Counted from the stretch's first letter, positions 38,267 through 46,946 are shown. The stretch: 64,000 nt of DNA from Hamadaea tsunoensis DSM 44101 (GCF_000428945.1 NZ_AUAX01000003.1:484568-548567); one strand, 5' to 3'. Made by a program: numbers and translations. Notes: generated by a model from the letters alone, not told the origin.

Positions 38267-39432
38267 GTTTCCTGCGCCGGCACTGGACCCTGCGCGTACG
38301 CCTGACGGTCGTGTTCGGGCTGCTGTTCTTCCTGGCCGGGGCGGTGGTCCTGGCGGTGACGTATTTCCTGATGCACCGGACGCTGGGGCAGGCGCCCTAC
38401 AACATCTCGCTCGACTTCCTGCCGGACAACGTCATCGCGAAGTCCGTGCTCGCCGACAAGTACAACAAGATCGTCGAGTCGATCCAGGCGTACCGGGCAC
38501 TGACGTTGAAGTCGCTGCTGCAGCAGGGCGGCGTGGCGCTGCTGGCCGTCGGGGTGGTCGCGATCGGCATCGCGTGGATCCTGACCGGGCGGGTGCTGCG
38601 GCCGATCGCGCAGATCACCGCGACCGCCCGGCGGGTGGCCGACCGGAACCTGCACGAGCGCATCAACGCGACCGGCGCCCACGACGAGGTACGCGAACTC
38701 GCCGACACGCTCGACTCGATGCTGGACCGGCTCGACCGGGCGTTCGACGGGCAGCGGCGGTTCGTCGGCAACGCCTCGCACGAGCTGAAGACCCCGTTGG
38801 CGATCAACCGTACGCTGATCGAGGTCGCCATGGGCCGCCCCGACGCTCCGCCGGAGCTGCTGCAGCTCGGCCAGACGCTGCTGGAGGTCAACGCGCGGCA
38901 CGAGCGGCTCATCGACGGCCTGCTCATGCTGGCGCGGGCCGAGAACCGGCTGACCGGTGTCGAACCCGTCGACCTGGTCTCGATCTGCTCGCATCTGCTG
39001 GAAGGCGTCCCAGGCGCGCTCCGCGAGCTCGCACCGGCCGTCGTGGCCGGCGATCCGATCCTGCTGGAGCGCCTCGCGCTCAACCTGATCCAGAACGCCA
39101 CGCGCTACAACGTCCCCGGCGGTTCGGTCCGGGTCCGCTGCGCCACCGCGGGCGCCGGCTGCGTACTCACCGTCGAGAACACCGGGCCCGTCGTGGGCGC
39201 GTACGAGATCCCGGCGCTGTTCGAGCCGTTCCGCCGGCTCGGTGCCGACCGCGTGGGCTCGGCCAAGGGAACGGGCCTCGGCCTGAGCATCGTCCGTTCC
39301 ATCGCCCGGGCCCACGACGGCGACGTCACGGCCACCCCCCGCCCGGGCGGCGGCCTGGTCGTCACGGTCACTCTTCCGGCATTCTCCCCGAGTACGCCGA
39401 ATCAGCGTCCCGCGTTGACGTCGGCGCTCTGA
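38263..39432 (+). CDS. Sensor histidine kinase
   Basis: A 389-residue membrane kinase. Two membrane helices (about 12-35 and 88-108) flank a short periplasmic loop of about 50 residues; a HAMP domain follows. Phospho-acceptor His173 is in NASHELKTPLA. The ATP-binding domain has NLIQNATRYN (N box) and GTGLGLS (G box), with an F box in LFEPFRRLG. The short sensor loop is typical of kinases sensing the envelope or a transporter. The 3' end overlaps a small convergent gene by 31 bases. Confidence 0.95.
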   Translation: MSFLRRHWTLRVRLTVVFGLLFFLAGAVVLAVTYFLMHRTLGQAPYNISLDFLPDNVIAKSVLADKYNKIVESIQAYRALTLKSLLQQGGVALLAVGVVAIGIAWILTGRVLRPIAQITATARRVADRNLHERINATGAHDEVRELADTLDSMLDRLDRAFDGQRRFVGNASHELKTPLAINRTLIEVAMGRPDAPPELLQLGQTLLEVNARHERLIDGLLMLARAENRLTGVEPVDLVSICSHLLEGVPGALRELAPAVVAGDPILLERLALNLIQNATRYNVPGGSVRVRCATAGAGCVLTVENTGPVVGAYEIPALFEPFRRLGADRVGSAKGTGLGLSIVRSIARAHDGDVTATPRPGGGLVVTVTLPAFSPSTPNQRPALTSAL

Positions 39433-39593
39433 CGATTGGTGTCGACGGCGGTCTGCCCCGCCGGTTTGACGGTGATCCGCAGGTCGTAGTCGACGGGGTG
39501 CCACGCGGCGAACAGGGCCGCCGCCCTGTTCATGTCGGTGTCACGGCCGAGCAGTTCGGGTTCGGGCAGCTTGCTGAGATCGATGGTCGGCAC
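39402..39593 (-). CDS. Small protein convergent with the histidine kinase gene
   Basis: A 63-residue protein from GTG 39593, with GGAGG five bases upstream, beginning VPTIDLSKLPEPELLGRDTD. It is soluble, with one predicted helix (MNRAAALFAAWHP) and a polar strand segment. The strong ribosome site and coherent composition support it. The last 31 bases overlap the histidine kinase end. Family not recognised. Confidence 0.6.
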   Translation of the reverse strand: MPTIDLSKLPEPELLGRDTDMNRAAALFAAWHPVDYDLRITVKPAGQTAVDTNRQSADVNAGR

Positions 39594-39721
39594 GGTAGCC
39601 TCCACGCGTGCGCTGGGTGCGGGACGATGAGGGGTCCCGTTCTGTGCAGCGCTCACGTTCAGGCGCCCGTCACATCACCCGATCGGGGTCGGGCCTTTCC
39701 CCGAGCCCTCAGATCACCTGG

Positions 39722-40144
39722 TCAGAGGACATGAAGATCGGTGAGGACGAAGGCCCAGCGGCCGTCCACCTCTTCGATGTCGAACAGGGCGGTCAGGTCG
39801 CTCCACTCCCCGTCCAGGGGCAGGTCGAACTCGATGCCCGGCAGCCCGTGCCCCCGGACCACCTCGGCGTGCGGCTGCCGGTCCGGCGCGTCCGCGGGCG
39901 GCTTCGCCGTCGCGATCGGGGTGACACGGACGACGCTGCCGTCGCCGAGCGGCTCCCAGAAGCCGTAGTTGCCGATGTAGTTCTCCAGCGACTCCGCCGT
40001 CCAGCGCCCCGCCGCGTAGTCGTCCGGGGGGATGTAGAGCAGTTGCACGGCGGCCTGGAAGCTGCCGGCCGCCACGAGGTCCACCCAGTCGCGCACGACC
40101 GACAGCAGTTCGTCGTCGCCCGCACCCACCGCCACCGTACGCAT
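39722..40144 (-). CDS. Conserved-type protein of unknown function
   Basis: A 140-residue acidic, soluble protein. The N-terminus is helical (DELLSVVRDWVDLVAAGSFQ), and the C-terminus looks beta-rich (GEWSDLTALFDIEEVDGRWAFVLTDLHVL). It resembles NTF2-like or nuclear-transport-factor folds by length and strand pattern, but I cannot confirm it. ATG 40144. Stands alone. Confidence 0.7.
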   Translation of the reverse strand: MRTVAVGAGDDELLSVVRDWVDLVAAGSFQAAVQLLYIPPDDYAAGRWTAESLENYIGNYGFWEPLGDGSVVRVTPIATAKPPADAPDRQPHAEVVRGHGLPGIEFDLPLDGEWSDLTALFDIEEVDGRWAFVLTDLHVL

Positions 40145-40176
40145 GGACGGCAGGGTAACAATCGGGTCCGGATACA

Positions 40177-40213
40177 GAACGAGGACCAGCTTGGATGGGG
40201 CTGGTCCTCGTTC
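40177..40213 (-). terminator. Hairpin terminator after tRNA-Ser (GGA)
   Basis: A perfect 14-base-pair stem (GAACGAGGACCAGC and complement) with a 9-base loop, 19 bases past the tRNA 3' end on the minus strand. Confidence 0.75.
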
Positions 40214-40231
40214 CGCTACTGCTCAACCGAG

Positions 40232-40316
40232 CGGAGGATACGAGATTCGAACTCGTGAGGGTTTTATCCCAACACGCTTTCCAAGCGTGCGCCCTAGGCC
40301 TCTAGGCGAATCCTCC
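40232..40316 (-). tRNA. tRNA-Ser (GGA)
   Basis: An 85-base class II tRNA with acceptor GGAGGAT/ATCCTCC, anticodon loop TTGGAAA (anticodon GGA, reading UCC and UCU), a long variable arm and T-loop GTTCGAATC. CCA is not encoded. Confidence 0.96.
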
Positions 40317-40378
40317 GTGCGCAAGGATACATACCGCCCGGTGGTCCGCTCATCCGGGATACCGGGTACAGTGGCGTA

Positions 40379-40463
40379 GCCCCTCGCGTGGCGTCATCTC
40401 GCGAACCTCCCCAGGGCCGGAAGGCAGCAAGGATAAGCGAGCTCTGTCGGGTGCGCGGGGGGC
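40379..40463 (+). ncRNA. ffs: Signal recognition particle RNA (4.5S type)
   Basis: About 85 bases with the near-invariant SRP core CCAGGGCCGGAAGGCAGCA (GGAA tetraloop region) and closing stem GCCCCTCGCG with CGCGGGGGGC. It binds Ffh for membrane targeting. It lies between two tRNA-Ser genes on the opposite strand. Ends are approximate. Confidence 0.93.
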
Positions 40464-40544
40464 CCTTTCGTCTCCTCAGCCGTGGTGACCACGCCCACAG
40501 GCGGCCGGAGAGATCCTCGGAAGAACCCGCGCGGAAAACACCAA

Positions 40545-40570
40545 CGGCCCGTGTCCGAGGACACGAGCCG
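40545..40570 (-). terminator. Hairpin terminator after tRNA-Ser (CGA)
   Basis: An 11-base stem (CGGCTCGTGTC side) around a 4-base loop, followed on the minus strand by TTGGTGTTTTCC. It lies 13 bases past the tRNA. Confidence 0.75.
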
Positions 40571-40582
40571 GGGAAAGAAGAG

Positions 40583-40669
40583 CGGTGGCGGCGGGATTTG
40601 AACCCGCGGACGCCTTACGACGTCACACGCTTTCGAGGCGTGCTCCTTAGGCCACTCGGACACACCACC
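40583..40669 (-). tRNA. tRNA-Ser (CGA)
   Basis: An 87-base class II tRNA with acceptor GGTGGTG/CGCCACC, anticodon loop CTCGAAA (anticodon CGA, reading UCG), long variable arm and T-loop GTTCAAATC. CCA is not encoded. Confidence 0.96.
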
Positions 40670-40755
40670 GGGCAGTACCTTACACGACCTCCGGCCGCGC
40701 GGTCACATCGGTAACCGAGGCACGTGGAACCGGACAACGTGCGAAGATCGGGACC

Positions 40756-41463
40756 ATGAGTACGCACATCGGAGCACAACCCGGCGAGATCGCCGAGCGG
40801 GTTCTCATGCCGGGCGACCCCCTGCGGGCCAAGTGGATCGCGGAGAACTTCCTGCAGGACGCCACGTGCTACTCCACGGTACGCAACATGTTCGGCTTCA
40901 CCGGGACGTTCCGCGGCGTACCGGTGTCGGTGCAGGGTTCGGGGATGGGCATGCCGTCGGCGTCGATCTACGCCCACGAGCTGATCAACGAGTACGGCGT
41001 GAAGACGCTGATCCGGGTCGGGTCGTGCGGAGCGCTGGCCGAGTCGCTGAACCTGCGCGACGTGGTGGCCGCGATCGGCTCGTCGACCGATTCGAACATG
41101 AACCGGATGCGCTTCGACGGGCTCATCGACTACGCCCCGGTGGCGAACTTCGCGCTGCTGCGTACGGCGGTCGACGTCGCCGAGGCCAAGGGGATCACGA
41201 TGCACGTGGGCCCGATCCTGGCCGCCGACGCGTTCTACACCGACCGGCCCGACCTGTACGACACGCTCGCGGACTACGGCGTGCTGGCCGTGGAGATGGA
41301 GTCGGCGGCGCTCTACACGATCGCCGCCCGGTTCGGGGCCCGCGCGCTGACGATCCTCACGGTCAGTGATCACATCAAGCGCGGCGAGGCCACCACGTCA
41401 CAGGAGCGCGAGCAGACCTTCTCCCAGATGGTCGAGATCGCGCTCGAGACCGCTATCGCTTGA
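40756..41463 (+). CDS. deoD: Purine nucleoside phosphorylase, DeoD type
   Basis: A 235-residue hexameric-type enzyme that splits purine nucleosides to base and ribose 1-phosphate. The phosphate-site [10 protein letters not shown] is near residue 20, followed by [18 protein letters not shown] and the substrate-site [12 protein letters not shown], with SDHI near the C-terminus. Full length. The stop overlaps the convergent thioesterase gene by 11 bases. Confidence 0.96.
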   Translation: MSTHIGAQPGEIAERVLMPGDPLRAKWIAENFLQDATCYSTVRNMFGFTGTFRGVPVSVQGSGMGMPSASIYAHELINEYGVKTLIRVGSCGALAESLNLRDVVAAIGSSTDSNMNRMRFDGLIDYAPVANFALLRTAVDVAEAKGITMHVGPILAADAFYTDRPDLYDTLADYGVLAVEMESAALYTIAARFGARALTILTVSDHIKRGEATTSQEREQTFSQMVEIALETAIA

Positions 41464-41905
41464 GCAGGACCGCTGTCATCTCCCGGCCCTCGGGGGTCCA
41501 GCTCGCCGGCTTCCCGGTACGCCCATCGAACTTGACCATGACCCGGCGGCCTTCGGCGTACACCCGGGTGTGGTCGGGCGACAGGAACCGGAAGCCGTAG
41601 ACGGCGCTGGAGTCGCCCTGGTGATCGAGCCAGAAGTGGACGTCGAGCGAGCCGGTGCCGCGGACCGGGAGGTGGTAGGTGATGGTGAACTCGCGCACGG
41701 CGGCGATCATGTCGCTGCTGCTCGGCGCGCCGGAGGCGAAGTCGTAGCCGTGCTCCGCGAACCAGGCGGAGATCGCGCGTTCCAGCAGGAGCGCGTAGCG
41801 GGCGTTGTGCAGCAGGCCGACGGCGTCCAGGTCGTCGAAGTGGACCGTCGCCGGGCGGACGGCGCCGTAGGTGATGTCGGGCGCCTCGATGGCGGTGGCG
41901 GTCAC
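41453..41905 (-). CDS. Acyl-CoA thioesterase, hot-dog fold
   Basis: A 150-residue protein with [23 protein letters not shown], the 4-hydroxybenzoyl-CoA thioesterase-type motif (Asp of [10 protein letters not shown] as catalytic acid). The [16 protein letters not shown] strand supports the fold. Substrate unknown. GTG 41905 has GAGGAG six bases upstream; an earlier GTG at 41911 would overlap the tetR stop by GTGA. It forms an operon with the tetR gene. Confidence 0.88.
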   Translation of the reverse strand: MTATAIEAPDITYGAVRPATVHFDDLDAVGLLHNARYALLLERAISAWFAEHGYDFASGAPSSSDMIAAVREFTITYHLPVRGTGSLDVHFWLDHQGDSSAVYGFRFLSPDHTRVYAEGRRVMVKFDGRTGKPASWTPEGREMTAVLLKR

Positions 41906-41907
41906 GT

Positions 41908-42540
41908 TCACTCCTCGGGTAGCAGGTTCGGGTCGGTCGTCGCGGCGCGCAGTCGGCGCAGGACGGCCGTACGCGCCGCGTGCACGGACGCGTCGAGCAG
42001 GCGGGTGTGCAGCATGGCGGCCACCCCGGCGGCGTCGATCTCGAAGGCGAGCTGGCCGACCTCGGTGCCGGCCGGCAGTTCGCCCAGCTCGACGGCCTCG
42101 GTGATCAGCCGTTCGAGCAGGATCAGCCACTCGCCGAGGACTTCGCTGAGCCGGCGCGCGACCGCGCCGGTACGCCCGGCGTACTCGAACTCGGCGACGG
42201 CGAAGAAGCAGCCGCCGGGCAGGACGCGTTCGGTGTAGAACGCGAGCCGGGCCTCGTGCAGCGCGAACAGCCGCCGTACGCCGCGCGGCTGCCGCAGGGC
42301 CGGGGCCACCACGCGGTCGGCCCAGAGCTTGCGGGCCTGGTCGATGGTGGCGAGCTGGAGCTCTTCCTTGGACTTCCAGTGCGCGAAGAGGCCGGACTTG
42401 CTGACCCCCAGCCGCTCGGCGAGCTGGCTCAGGGACAGCCCGGACAGGCCGGCCTCGGTGGCCAGCGCGACGGCCGTGTCGAGCACGGCGGTACGCGTAC
42501 GCTCGCCGCGCAGCATCCGGCCGTCCTCGATCTTCGTCAC
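41908..42540 (-). CDS. TetR-family regulator
   Basis: A 210-residue regulator. The N-terminal helix-turn-helix has LSLSQLAERLGVSKSGLFAHWKSKEEL; the C-terminal region includes TetR_C_6-like helices (FEIDAAGVAAMLHTRLL). It probably represses itself and the thioesterase gene through the palindrome at 42562-42573. Ligand unknown, perhaps an acyl-CoA. Confidence 0.93.
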   Translation of the reverse strand: MTKIEDGRMLRGERTRTAVLDTAVALATEAGLSGLSLSQLAERLGVSKSGLFAHWKSKEELQLATIDQARKLWADRVVAPALRQPRGVRRLFALHEARLAFYTERVLPGGCFFAVAEFEYAGRTGAVARRLSEVLGEWLILLERLITEAVELGELPAGTEVGQLAFEIDAAGVAAMLHTRLLDASVHAARTAVLRRLRAATTDPNLLPEE

Positions 42541-42561
42541 GAGTGCAGTCTAAGAAAAAGA

Positions 42562-42573
42562 ACGACCGGTCGT
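42562..42573. promoter_or_regulatory. Probable TetR operator
   Basis: The perfect 12-base palindrome ACGACCGGTCGT lies 22 bases upstream of the tetR start, within an AT-richer stretch between tetR and the divergent merR gene. Confidence 0.7.
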
Positions 42574-42637
42574 AAATATTCTTGTGACGGCCTTCACACT
42601 GGCCCTGACACCGACGTCAAGGTTTACGTTGGGCCGT

Positions 42638-43003
42638 ATGCGCATCAGCGAGCTGGCGGAGCTGGCCCGGACGAGTCCGCGGACGCTGCGGTACTACGAG
42701 CAGCAGGGCCTGCTCAGCACCCGGCGTACCGCCAACGGGTACCGCGAGTACGACGACGTCGACCTGCGGCTGGTCCGCGAGATCCGCTCGCTGCTCGACA
42801 TCGGCTTCAGCCTCGAGGACACCCGGCCGTTCGTGGAGTGCCTGCGCGCGGGCCACGAGACCGGCGCGGAATGCCCCGCCTCGACCGAGGTCCTCGTCCG
42901 CAAGCTCGCCGACCTGGACACCTGCATCGACCGCCTGCACGAGGTACGCGAACGCGTACGCCAAGAGCTCGAAAGGATCAACGATGACTGCCCTTGTGAC
43001 TGA
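42638..43003 (+). CDS. MerR-family regulator
   Basis: A 121-residue regulator from ATG 42638. The MerR winged helix is clear: RISELAELARTSPRTLRYYEQQGLL and YREYDDVDLRLVREI. A coiled-coil helix follows. Cysteines are in VECLRAG, AECPAS, LDTCID and the terminal DDCPCD. The C-terminal CPC suggests thiol or metal sensing. TGAC-N6-GTCA lies upstream at about 42606-42619. The stop overlaps the thioredoxin gene start by 20 bases. Confidence 0.92.
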   Translation: MRISELAELARTSPRTLRYYEQQGLLSTRRTANGYREYDDVDLRLVREIRSLLDIGFSLEDTRPFVECLRAGHETGAECPASTEVLVRKLADLDTCIDRLHEVRERVRQELERINDDCPCD

Positions 43004-43307
43004 CGCGACCTTCGCCGACGAGGTTCTCGCCAGCGACGTCCCGGTGCTGGTCGACTTCTGGGCCGAGTGGTGCCCGCCGTGCCACCGGATCGCCCCCGTC
43101 CTCGACGAACTCGCGGGCGAGTACGCCGGCCGCGCCCGCATCGTGAAGATCAACGCCGACGAGAACCCGGCGGCGACCCGCGCGTACGGGGTGCAGTCGA
43201 TGCCGACGCTGCTGATGTTCCGGGGCGGCGAGGTGGTCTCCGCGATGATCGGGGCACACCCGAAGCCGCGGCTGCGCGCCCAGCTCGACAGCGCTATCGC
43301 GGGCTGA
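42984..43307 (+). CDS. Thioredoxin-like protein with CPPC active site
   Basis: A 107-residue thioredoxin fold. The active site is WAEWCPPCHR (Cys30, Cys33) rather than the usual WCGPC. The cis-proline lies in QSMPTLLMF. Without a signal peptide it is cytoplasmic. ATG 42984 has GAAAGGA upstream. Translational coupling to the MerR gene suggests the regulator senses a redox state that this protein influences. The stop overlaps the convergent tetR gene by 14 bases. Confidence 0.93.
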   Translation: MTALVTDATFADEVLASDVPVLVDFWAEWCPPCHRIAPVLDELAGEYAGRARIVKINADENPAATRAYGVQSMPTLLMFRGGEVVSAMIGAHPKPRLRAQLDSAIAG

Positions 43308-43908
43308 TCCCGACCAGCTTGGCCAGAAAGCGGTCCAGCTGCTCGCGCGCCGGCGGCCACGGCAGGTCCGGCTCGTTGATCCGCTGCGCCAGCATCCCGT
43401 TCACCGCCGTCCGCAGATCGATCGCCGCCTGCCGGGCGTCGCCCGCCGGCGCGAGGCCCGCGTCCATGCAGGCCTGAACCCCGTCGACCGTACGCGCGAC
43501 CATCACTTCCTTGAACGGCATACCGAGCCGCCGGTGCACACCACTCTCGTGGAGCACCTTGTAGAGGCCCGGATGCCGCTGCGCCCAGTCGACCTGGGCC
43601 AGGATCCGCGCCCGCAGCCCGGCCGCCGCGTCGGGCTGCGTGGCGGCGGCCTCGTCACCGTGGCGTACCAGTTCCTCGTGGCACCGGGCCATCGCGGCCA
43701 GGACCAGCGCGTCCCGATCCGGGAAATGCAGATAGATCGAGGTCGCCGCGATCGGGATCGCCCGTGCGACCGCCCGTAGCGACAGCTTCTCGTCGTCGGC
43801 CAGCTCGTCGAGCATGCGTACGGCGGTGTCCACGATCTCATCGCGGAGTCGGTCGCCCTGGCCGCGGGCGTTGCGGCGGCGTACGGCGGCGGTCTCGGTG
43901 TCCTCCAT
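43294..43908 (-). CDS. TetR-family regulator
   Basis: A 204-residue regulator from ATG 43908; GTG 43932 would add eight residues. The helix-turn-helix has LSLRAVARAIPIAATSIYLHFPDRDAL, and the C-terminal TetR_C_13-type region has VDWAQRHPGLYKVLHESG. A 14-base palindrome at 43947-43960 lies between it and the divergent carboxymuconolactone-type gene, the likely target. Confidence 0.92.
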   Translation of the reverse strand: MEDTETAAVRRRNARGQGDRLRDEIVDTAVRMLDELADDEKLSLRAVARAIPIAATSIYLHFPDRDALVLAAMARCHEELVRHGDEAAATQPDAAAGLRARILAQVDWAQRHPGLYKVLHESGVHRRLGMPFKEVMVARTVDGVQACMDAGLAPAGDARQAAIDLRTAVNGMLAQRINEPDLPWPPAREQLDRFLAKLVGISPR

Positions 43909-43946
43909 GGCCTTGCCAGCATAGCCGAACACCCTTTAGGCTACGC

Positions 43947-43960
43947 CTGTAGCGCTACAG
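43947..43960. promoter_or_regulatory. Probable TetR operator
   Basis: CTGTAGCGCTACAG is a perfect 14-base palindrome in the divergent region, 26 bases before the start of the gene at 43987. Confidence 0.75.
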
Positions 43961-43986
43961 TCGTTCACCTAAGAGGAGGCTTCATC

Positions 43987-44670
43987 ATGACCGTCGCCAC
44001 GGCTCCTGAAACCGACGCCCTGCTCGACCAGATGGGTGCGGCCACCGTGCGGCACGTCTGGGCGATCCCGGAGCTCTCCGATCGCGAGAAGGTCTTCCTG
44101 CTCGTGGTCGCCGACATCTGCCAGCCCGCCCTCGGCCGACCCTTCGAACTGCACGTACGCCGAGCCCTGGCGTCGGGAATGTCCACTGCGGACCTGCGGG
44201 CGCTGATCAGCCTGGTGTCCTACGATGCGGGCTACCACGCGGCGCTGGCCGCGATGGACCGGCTGGCCGAGATCGAGACGGCGCTCGACCTGCCGCGATC
44301 CGCGAGCGAGCAGCTGTCGTCGGAGCTGACCGAGTTCGGGCCGGACGCGCCGGCGAGCCCGCTGCCCGAGGCCGTGCAGACCCAGCTCGCCCAGCTCGAC
44401 GAACACTTCCTGGATCACTTCCGGCTCCAGTCGCGGATGCGTACGCCGACCGGCCCAGGGACGCTCAGCATCCGCGAGCGGGCGTTCGCCACGATGAGCG
44501 TCGACGTGCACTACCAGACGCTGGAGGAGTCCTTCGAGATCCACGTGGGCCGCGCGCTCGGGGCCGGGGCGACACCCGACGACGTCCGCGCGGTTCTGCG
44601 GTTCAACGCGATGTTTGGGACGACCCGGGCATGGCGGGCGTGGAAGGCGCTGAACCGGATCCTCGCCTGA
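43987..44670 (+). CDS. Carboxymuconolactone decarboxylase-like protein, two-domain
   Basis: A 227-residue protein with two AhpD-like/CMD domains (about 25-95 and 140-215). The first domain has LLVVADICQPALGRPFELHV and ALASGMSTADLRALISLVSY, the second has FATMSVDVHYQTLEESFEIHV and ALGAGATPDDVRAVLR. The CXXC pair of AhpD peroxidases is absent in both, so a peroxidase role is unlikely. AAGAGGAGG lies upstream. Controlled probably by the divergent TetR. Confidence 0.85.
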   Translation: MTVATAPETDALLDQMGAATVRHVWAIPELSDREKVFLLVVADICQPALGRPFELHVRRALASGMSTADLRALISLVSYDAGYHAALAAMDRLAEIETALDLPRSASEQLSSELTEFGPDAPASPLPEAVQTQLAQLDEHFLDHFRLQSRMRTPTGPGTLSIRERAFATMSVDVHYQTLEESFEIHVGRALGAGATPDDVRAVLRFNAMFGTTRAWRAWKALNRILA

Positions 44671-44678
44671 GAACACGA

Positions 44679-44712
44679 ACCGGGGCCGGCGTACGCGTAC
44701 GCCGGCCCCGGT
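44679..44712. terminator. Bidirectional terminator, 34-base perfect palindrome
   Basis: A 34-base perfect palindrome with core GGCGTACGCGTACGCC lies between the convergent genes ending at 44670 and 44722. Confidence 0.85.
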
Positions 44713-44721
44713 CGAGCTTGA

Positions 44722-46830
44722 TCAGAGAACGTGCAGGACGGGTGGGGAGATCACCGGGTGCGGGTTCAACCCGGCCGTCCGCAGACCTTGCCCGACGGCA
44801 GTGCTGGGATCGAAGTCGGAGAAGTAGAACGACCCCACGACGTCCACCACGAGGTTCGTGTCGCCCGCGTTGTTGTAGAGGTCGAACGCGCCCGGCGAGC
44901 TGATCTCGACCATCGCGGCGTTGGGCACGATCTGACCGGGTACGGCGTTGAGCGTACTGACCGTCGGCCGGGCGAAGCCGTCGCACCAGGCCGAGACGTA
45001 GGTCGCCTTCGTCGGGGCCACCGCCGTGACGTTGAGCGCCAGGGCTTGGGCGTTGCCGGCCAGCACCGCGGCGGACGGCGTGATCTTCGCGGTCTTGGCC
45101 GGGCCGAGCGCCACCGGGTGGCCGAGCCCCGTGCGGGTGTCGACGATGCGGGTCGGGTCCATCGGAGTGAAGCGCATACCGGCCCCGAGGGTTCCGTCGT
45201 CGTAGATGCCGAAGAGGTCGACGATCACGTCGGTCTTGGCCGAGGTGTAGACGCCGAAGGAGCGCGGATAGCTCGATTCCGGGCAGTCCCCGGTGAACAT
45301 GCACGGGTTGGCCTGCACCACGGACATGTTCGGAACGGTCTTGCCCTTGCCGTAGTTCACCGTCGACGCCGTCGGGATCCCGCCGGACACCCCGTTCCAC
45401 GTCGTGAGGTAACCGGCCGCCGAGGGATTCACCGCGGTCACATTGACGGCGAACGCGGTGAGGTGGGCGTTGTCGTAGGGGCCGAAATCGATCGAGAGCG
45501 TCAGGTACGACCCCGCGGGCATCTTCTTGCCCTTCAAGGCGGTACGCGTGTCCACCAGCCGCTCCGGCGTCATCGGGTGGTACTCGCTGGTGACGCACCG
45601 CTGACCGAACTGGCAGAGTCCTTGGGAGATGGCGTCACCCGCGGCGTAGAAGCCGATGATGTCGACGATCAACTGGATCGTCCCGGTGTTGTTGTAGAAG
45701 GCGACGTTCTCGCCCGCGCCCGTCGCGACGGTGACGGAGTTGGAGCCGGTCCAGCCTTTCGGGAAGTTGAGCGAGGAGGCCAGCGGCCGCGGCCGCCCCG
45801 CCGGGAAGGCCGTGACGAAACCGGGTGCGGTGGCCTGGGTGACGGTCACGTTCAGCACGACCGCACCGACCGCACCGACCGGCGCGAAGCCGTTGTTGGC
45901 GTGGATGACGGCGGTCTGCCCGGCGGTCAGTCCGCCTTTCGGCAGGCCCCTGCCTTCGCGGGTGTCCACGAGCCTGATCGGATAGAGCGGGATGAACGTT
46001 CCCCGGAGGCTCTTCTTGACGTAGGAGGTCATCGCGACCACCCGGTGTACGCCCAGCGCGTCCGGCAGATCGAGCCAGGCCTCGTGGGCCATGGCCTTGG
46101 AGTCGTCCGCGGCGACCGTCACCGTGCAGGTCTGGCCGTAGCCGATCGAATTGCCGGCACAGGTGTCGCCGGTGATCCGGAAGCCGTCGGCGCCACCGCC
46201 CGCGACGGTCGCCGATCCGAACGCGACGGGGTCGCTGCCGGCGCCCGTCAGGGTCACCGTCTGCGCGGGAATCCCTTCACCGGCCGCGCCCTGGAAGCGC
46301 AGCGGCGCCTTGTCGGCGGTGACGACGCGGTAGCCGATCGTGGAGTTCCAGCGCACCTCGCCGTGCCCGCCGCCGAGACAGTAATCGGAGCCCGGTGCGT
46401 AGTCGAAATCGGCGGCGAACGAGGTATCCGTCAGTTCGAGAATCCGCACGGTTCCGGTGGACTTCGGACCGCAGCCGCCGACACCGGTTGGGCCACCGCC
46501 CAGATACAGGGTCGCGTGCGTCGCGTCGCCGTAGGAGTCGACGAACGGGTACGTGCCGACGGCGAGCGACGAACCGTTCGGCGCCGTGACCCAGAAGTGG
46601 AGGCCCTGTCCGTGGTCGGACGCGCCGAGGGAAAAGAAGGAGGCGCTGCGACTTGGCTGGTCGAAGGATTTGTCGGACGGCGTCCAGGCGAGTGAACCGT
46701 TCATGCCCGTAGCCGTGATGGCCGTGTACGGCGCGGTCGGTGCCGGTGGGAGGGCGGCGTGGGCGGCGGGCGCGAAGGCCAGCGCCGCGAGGCCCACGAC
46801 GCCCGCGAGAAGGGTGCGAGATGCGCGCAA
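44722..46830 (-). CDS. Large secreted protein with three VDTR repeat domains
   Basis: A 702-residue exported protein. The signal peptide ends near AHAALPP (residue 26). A beta-rich domain (30-170) is followed by an Ig-like/choice-of-anchor domain (175-270), then three homologous domains of about 115-125 residues beginning at RLVDTR (286), RLVDTR (424) and RIVDTR (561). Each continues with VLNVTV/VNVTAV/LNVTAV, a ST-N strand and a closing VDIIGFY/VDLFGIY/VDVVGSFY. Cysteine pairs occur in domain two and the N-terminus. TTG 46830 is the best available start, with only a weak upstream GGGG. Function unknown; a cell-surface role is likely. Confidence 0.82.
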   Translation of the reverse strand: MRASRTLLAGVVGLAALAFAPAAHAALPPAPTAPYTAITATGMNGSLAWTPSDKSFDQPSRSASFFSLGASDHGQGLHFWVTAPNGSSLAVGTYPFVDSYGDATHATLYLGGGPTGVGGCGPKSTGTVRILELTDTSFAADFDYAPGSDYCLGGGHGEVRWNSTIGYRVVTADKAPLRFQGAAGEGIPAQTVTLTGAGSDPVAFGSATVAGGGADGFRITGDTCAGNSIGYGQTCTVTVAADDSKAMAHEAWLDLPDALGVHRVVAMTSYVKKSLRGTFIPLYPIRLVDTREGRGLPKGGLTAGQTAVIHANNGFAPVGAVGAVVLNVTVTQATAPGFVTAFPAGRPRPLASSLNFPKGWTGSNSVTVATGAGENVAFYNNTGTIQLIVDIIGFYAAGDAISQGLCQFGQRCVTSEYHPMTPERLVDTRTALKGKKMPAGSYLTLSIDFGPYDNAHLTAFAVNVTAVNPSAAGYLTTWNGVSGGIPTASTVNYGKGKTVPNMSVVQANPCMFTGDCPESSYPRSFGVYTSAKTDVIVDLFGIYDDGTLGAGMRFTPMDPTRIVDTRTGLGHPVALGPAKTAKITPSAAVLAGNAQALALNVTAVAPTKATYVSAWCDGFARPTVSTLNAVPGQIVPNAAMVEISSPGAFDLYNNAGDTNLVVDVVGSFYFSDFDPSTAVGQGLRTAGLNPHPVISPPVLHVL

Positions 46831-46946
46831 GATGAGAACCCCGTGCCAGTCATGGAAGTGCGGAACAACGCACGGTAGTCCCGCCCCGGACAGACCTTCA
46901 AGATCTTTTCGGTCGAGGTACGGGGCTGGACGGGCAGCGCCGGCGA

